A program made the position numbers and the translations under genes. Below are positions 14,920-16,736 of a stretch of DNA of 16,736 bases, piece after piece; position 1 is the first letter of the stretch; every line of letters begins with the position of its first letter. Location: positions 1 through 16,736 of the forward strand of contig CADBUD010000070.1 in the NCBI GenBank assembly GCA_902797785.1, written 5' to 3'. This stretch comes from an uncultured Lachnospiraceae bacterium. Its GTDB lineage: Bacteria > Bacillota > Clostridia > Lachnospirales > Lachnospiraceae. The notes beneath the pieces were generated by a model, which worked only from the letters and a program-made list of their open reading frames with translations, had not been told where the DNA came from and did not search any database.

Positions 14920-16611
14920 ATGCAGTTAAATGGTTCAGAAATTGTAATTCAGTGTTTAAAAGAGCAGGGAGTGGATACGGTCTTTGGTTATCCTGGCGGC
15001 GCGATTTTAAATATCTATGAAGCACTTTACCAGCATTCGGACGAGATTCGTCATGTACTGACTTCCCATGAACAGGGAGCCTCTCACGCGGCAGACGGAT
15101 ATGCCAGAGCGACGGGAAAGGTCGGTGTCTGCATGGCAACGAGCGGCCCGGGAGCGACGAATCTTGTCACAGGAATCGCAACTGCCTACATGGATTCCGT
15201 TCCTCTGGTTGCGATTACGGCGAATGTGACCGTACCGCTGCTTGGAAAAGACAGCTTTCAGGAAATTGATATCGCCGGAGTGACGATGCCGATCACAAAG
15301 CACAACTTCATTGTAAAAGATGTCAATCAGCTGGCCGATGTGATCCGACGGGCCTTTCATATTGCTAAGTCCGGTCGTCCGGGTCCGGTGCTCGTGGACA
15401 TCACAAAGGATGTAACGGCCAATACCGCCGAATACACCTACAAAGAACCGGCACCGGCAAAACGAGAGCCGGAAGCTTTGGATGAAGAGGTTCTTTTGCA
15501 GGCAGCAGAATTGATTTCCAAGGCAGAAAAGCCGTATGTCTTTGTCGGTGGAGGATGTACGATTTCCGGTGCGTCCACCGAGCTTAAAGAATTTGTGAAA
15601 AAGCTGGATGCCCCGGTCTGCGATTCTTTGATGGGAAAAGGAAACTTTTCCTCAGAAGATGGATTGTACACCGGAATGCTTGGAATGCACGGCACCAAGG
15701 TCTCCAATCTGGGCGTGAGTGAATGTGATCTTTTGGTAGCCATCGGAGTTCGTTTCAGTGACCGTGTCATTGGAAATGCCTCCAAATTCGCTTCCCATGC
15801 AAAAATCATTCAGATCGATATCGACCCGGCAGAGATCAATAAAAACATCCGGACCGATATCAGTATCATTGGAGATGTCAAAGCCGTACTTTCCAGATTA
15901 AATGAGAAGCTCTCCAATATGGATCATACGTCTTTTAAAGAGCATATTTTATCCTATCAGGAAAAATATCCGATGAAATATGCAAAGACCGGCCTGACCG
16001 GTCCGGCTCTGATTCAGGAAATTGACCGTCAGACCAAGGGAGAGGCCATCATAACAACAGAGGTCGGACAGCACCAGATGTGGGCAGCACAGTATTATCA
16101 GTACAAATATCCGCGTACCCTTCTTACCTCCGGAGGTCTTGGAACCATGGGCTATGGCCTGGGGGCTTCTATCGGAGCACAGGTCGGCTGTCCGGAAAAG
16201 ACCGTGATAAATATTGCGGGAGATGGATGCTTCCGGATGAACATGAATGAAATTGCCACTGCCGTTAGAGAACAGCTTCCGCTGATTCAGGTCGTTTTGA
16301 ACAACCACGTTTTAGGAATGGTTCGCCAGTGGCAGACCCTGTTCTATCAGGGGCATTATTCCAACACCGTATTAAAAGATGCCGTGGATTTTGTAAAGCT
16401 GGCTGAGGCAATGGGAGCTAAGGGAGTCCGCGTCACGACCATCGAGGAGTTTTCCAAGGCTTTTGCCGACGCTTTAGAGGAAAAAGGACCGGTGGTCATC
16501 GATTGCATGATCGATCAGGATGACAGCGTCTGGCCAATGGTCGCTCCGGGAGCTCCGATCAGCGATGTTTTCGGAGAAGAAGATTTAGAAAGCAAAGGAT
16601 TAATCAAATAG
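14920..16611 (+). CDS. ilvB: Acetolactate synthase (acetohydroxyacid synthase), catalytic subunit
   Basis: This thiamine-diphosphate enzyme condenses pyruvate with pyruvate or 2-oxobutyrate, the first common step of valine/leucine and isoleucine synthesis. The 563 residues carry GYPGGAILNIYEAL near the N terminus, catalytic Glu51 in SHEQGASHAADGYAR, SGPGATNLVTG, GVRFSDRVIGNASKF (typical of biosynthetic, FAD-containing enzymes rather than catabolic AlsS) and the ThDP/Mg motif GDGCFRMNMNE...NNHVLGMVRQWQ. The C terminus looks complete (VWPMVAPGAPISDVFGEEDL). AAAGGAAAG precedes the ATG. No small regulatory subunit gene (ilvN/ilvH) follows within the 125 bases to the window edge, so feedback control would need a subunit encoded elsewhere. 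The stop codon is one base before the right-hand repeat, and no U-tract terminator is visible before the edge. Confidence 0.96.
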   Translation: MQLNGSEIVIQCLKEQGVDTVFGYPGGAILNIYEALYQHSDEIRHVLTSHEQGASHAADGYARATGKVGVCMATSGPGATNLVTGIATAYMDSVPLVAITANVTVPLLGKDSFQEIDIAGVTMPITKHNFIVKDVNQLADVIRRAFHIAKSGRPGPVLVDITKDVTANTAEYTYKEPAPAKREPEALDEEVLLQAAELISKAEKPYVFVGGGCTISGASTELKEFVKKLDAPVCDSLMGKGNFSSEDGLYTGMLGMHGTKVSNLGVSECDLLVAIGVRFSDRVIGNASKFASHAKIIQIDIDPAEINKNIRTDISIIGDVKAVLSRLNEKLSNMDHTSFKEHILSYQEKYPMKYAKTGLTGPALIQEIDRQTKGEAIITTEVGQHQMWAAQYYQYKYPRTLLTSGGLGTMGYGLGASIGAQVGCPEKTVINIAGDGCFRMNMNEIATAVREQLPLIQVVLNNHVLGMVRQWQTLFYQGHYSNTVLKDAVDFVKLAEAMGAKGVRVTTIEEFSKAFADALEEKGPVVIDCMIDQDDSVWPMVAPGAPISDVFGEEDLESKGLIK

Positions 16612-16612
16612 C

Positions 16613-16736
16613 TGCCCCGGATTTTCAGTTACTATTCACAGTCCCTCTTCCGACATTCGGATTTCCCGCTGCTTCGCAGCTCTCCCGGCGCATTTGCGCC
16701 TGAAATCCTCATTCTGGGAGGAGTTCCTGCTTCACA
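16613..16736 (+). repeat. Right copy of dispersed intergenic repeat (incomplete at window edge)
   Basis: It begins one base after the ilvB stop with TGCCCCGGATTTTCA (16613-16627), directly followed by GTTACTATTCACAG (16628-16641). The same two words occur at the left end beside folBK. In both cases the 14-mer lies just downstream of a gene and points in the gene's direction. The remaining 95 bases are rich in small inverted repeats. The right boundary is not visible. Confidence 0.7.
16649..16722 (+). other. Multi-hairpin segment with a possible three-way junction
   Basis: By hand pairing: TCCGA/TCGGA (16649-16653 with 16657-16661), GCTGC/GCAGC (16668-16672 with 16676-16680, loop TTC), GGCGC/GCGCC (16687-16691 with 16696-16700, loop ATTT) and TCCTC/GAGGA (16706-16710 with 16718-16722). 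In addition GGATTTC (16659-16665) pairs with GAAATCC (16702-16708), enclosing the second and third hairpins. That stem competes with the ends of the first and fourth hairpins. This is a structured element, either an RNA fold or a DNA palindrome cluster. Function is unknown. Confidence 0.45.

Overview
The window reads as chromosomal DNA of an anaerobic, probably spore-forming Clostridia species, most likely Lachnospiraceae. The reasons are the fused folB-folK gene, a Spo0A-type regulator, purine-rich Shine-Dalgarno sites, TTGACA/TATAAT-type promoters, moderate GC content and the gene order leuB-ilvD-ilvB. The family assignment is inference from gene content, not a database result. No CRISPR array, prophage, transposase, tRNA or rRNA was seen, and no stretch without a gene exceeds about 210 bases.

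Layout. On the minus strand, folBK (86-895) makes folate precursors. It is divergent from a plus-strand run of closely spaced genes: a large multi-spanning membrane protein of GT-C glycosyltransferase appearance (1044-4091), an RsmF-type rRNA m5C methyltransferase (4101-5486), a fusion of an AI-2E/PerM-type membrane protein to a phosphoglycolate-phosphatase-like HAD domain (5498-7291), and an orphan response regulator with a winged-helix output domain (7338-8123). Next come a Spo0A-type regulator (8331-9143) with its own leader, gpmI (9249-10790) with its own promoter and a strong terminator, and an HD-GYP c-di-GMP phosphodiesterase (10951-11979). The window ends with a branched-chain amino acid operon, leuB-ilvD-ilvB (12126-16611), behind a good promoter and a leader of about 100 nt.

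How the genes relate. Metabolic genes (folate, glycolysis, leucine/isoleucine/valine synthesis) surround three regulators within about 4.7 kb: the REC-winged-helix protein, Spo0A and HD-GYP. These could couple growth state to sporulation or a surface lifestyle, but that is inference. leuA, leuC, leuD, ilvC, ilvE and ilvN are absent, so the pathway must be completed elsewhere.

The most unusual signals are a dispersed repeat at both window ends, built from the 15-mer TGCCCCGGATTTTCA and the 14-mer GTTACTATTCACAG, with a degenerate third copy in the spo0A leader; a multi-hairpin, three-way-junction-like fold in the right-hand copy; the AI-2E/HAD fusion; the unassigned GT-C-like protein; and a Spo0A with an altered receiver acidic pocket that lies away from its usual spoIVB neighbourhood. 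Four start sites were moved from the longest open frame to a downstream codon with a better ribosome binding site (1044, 5498, 7338, 12126).
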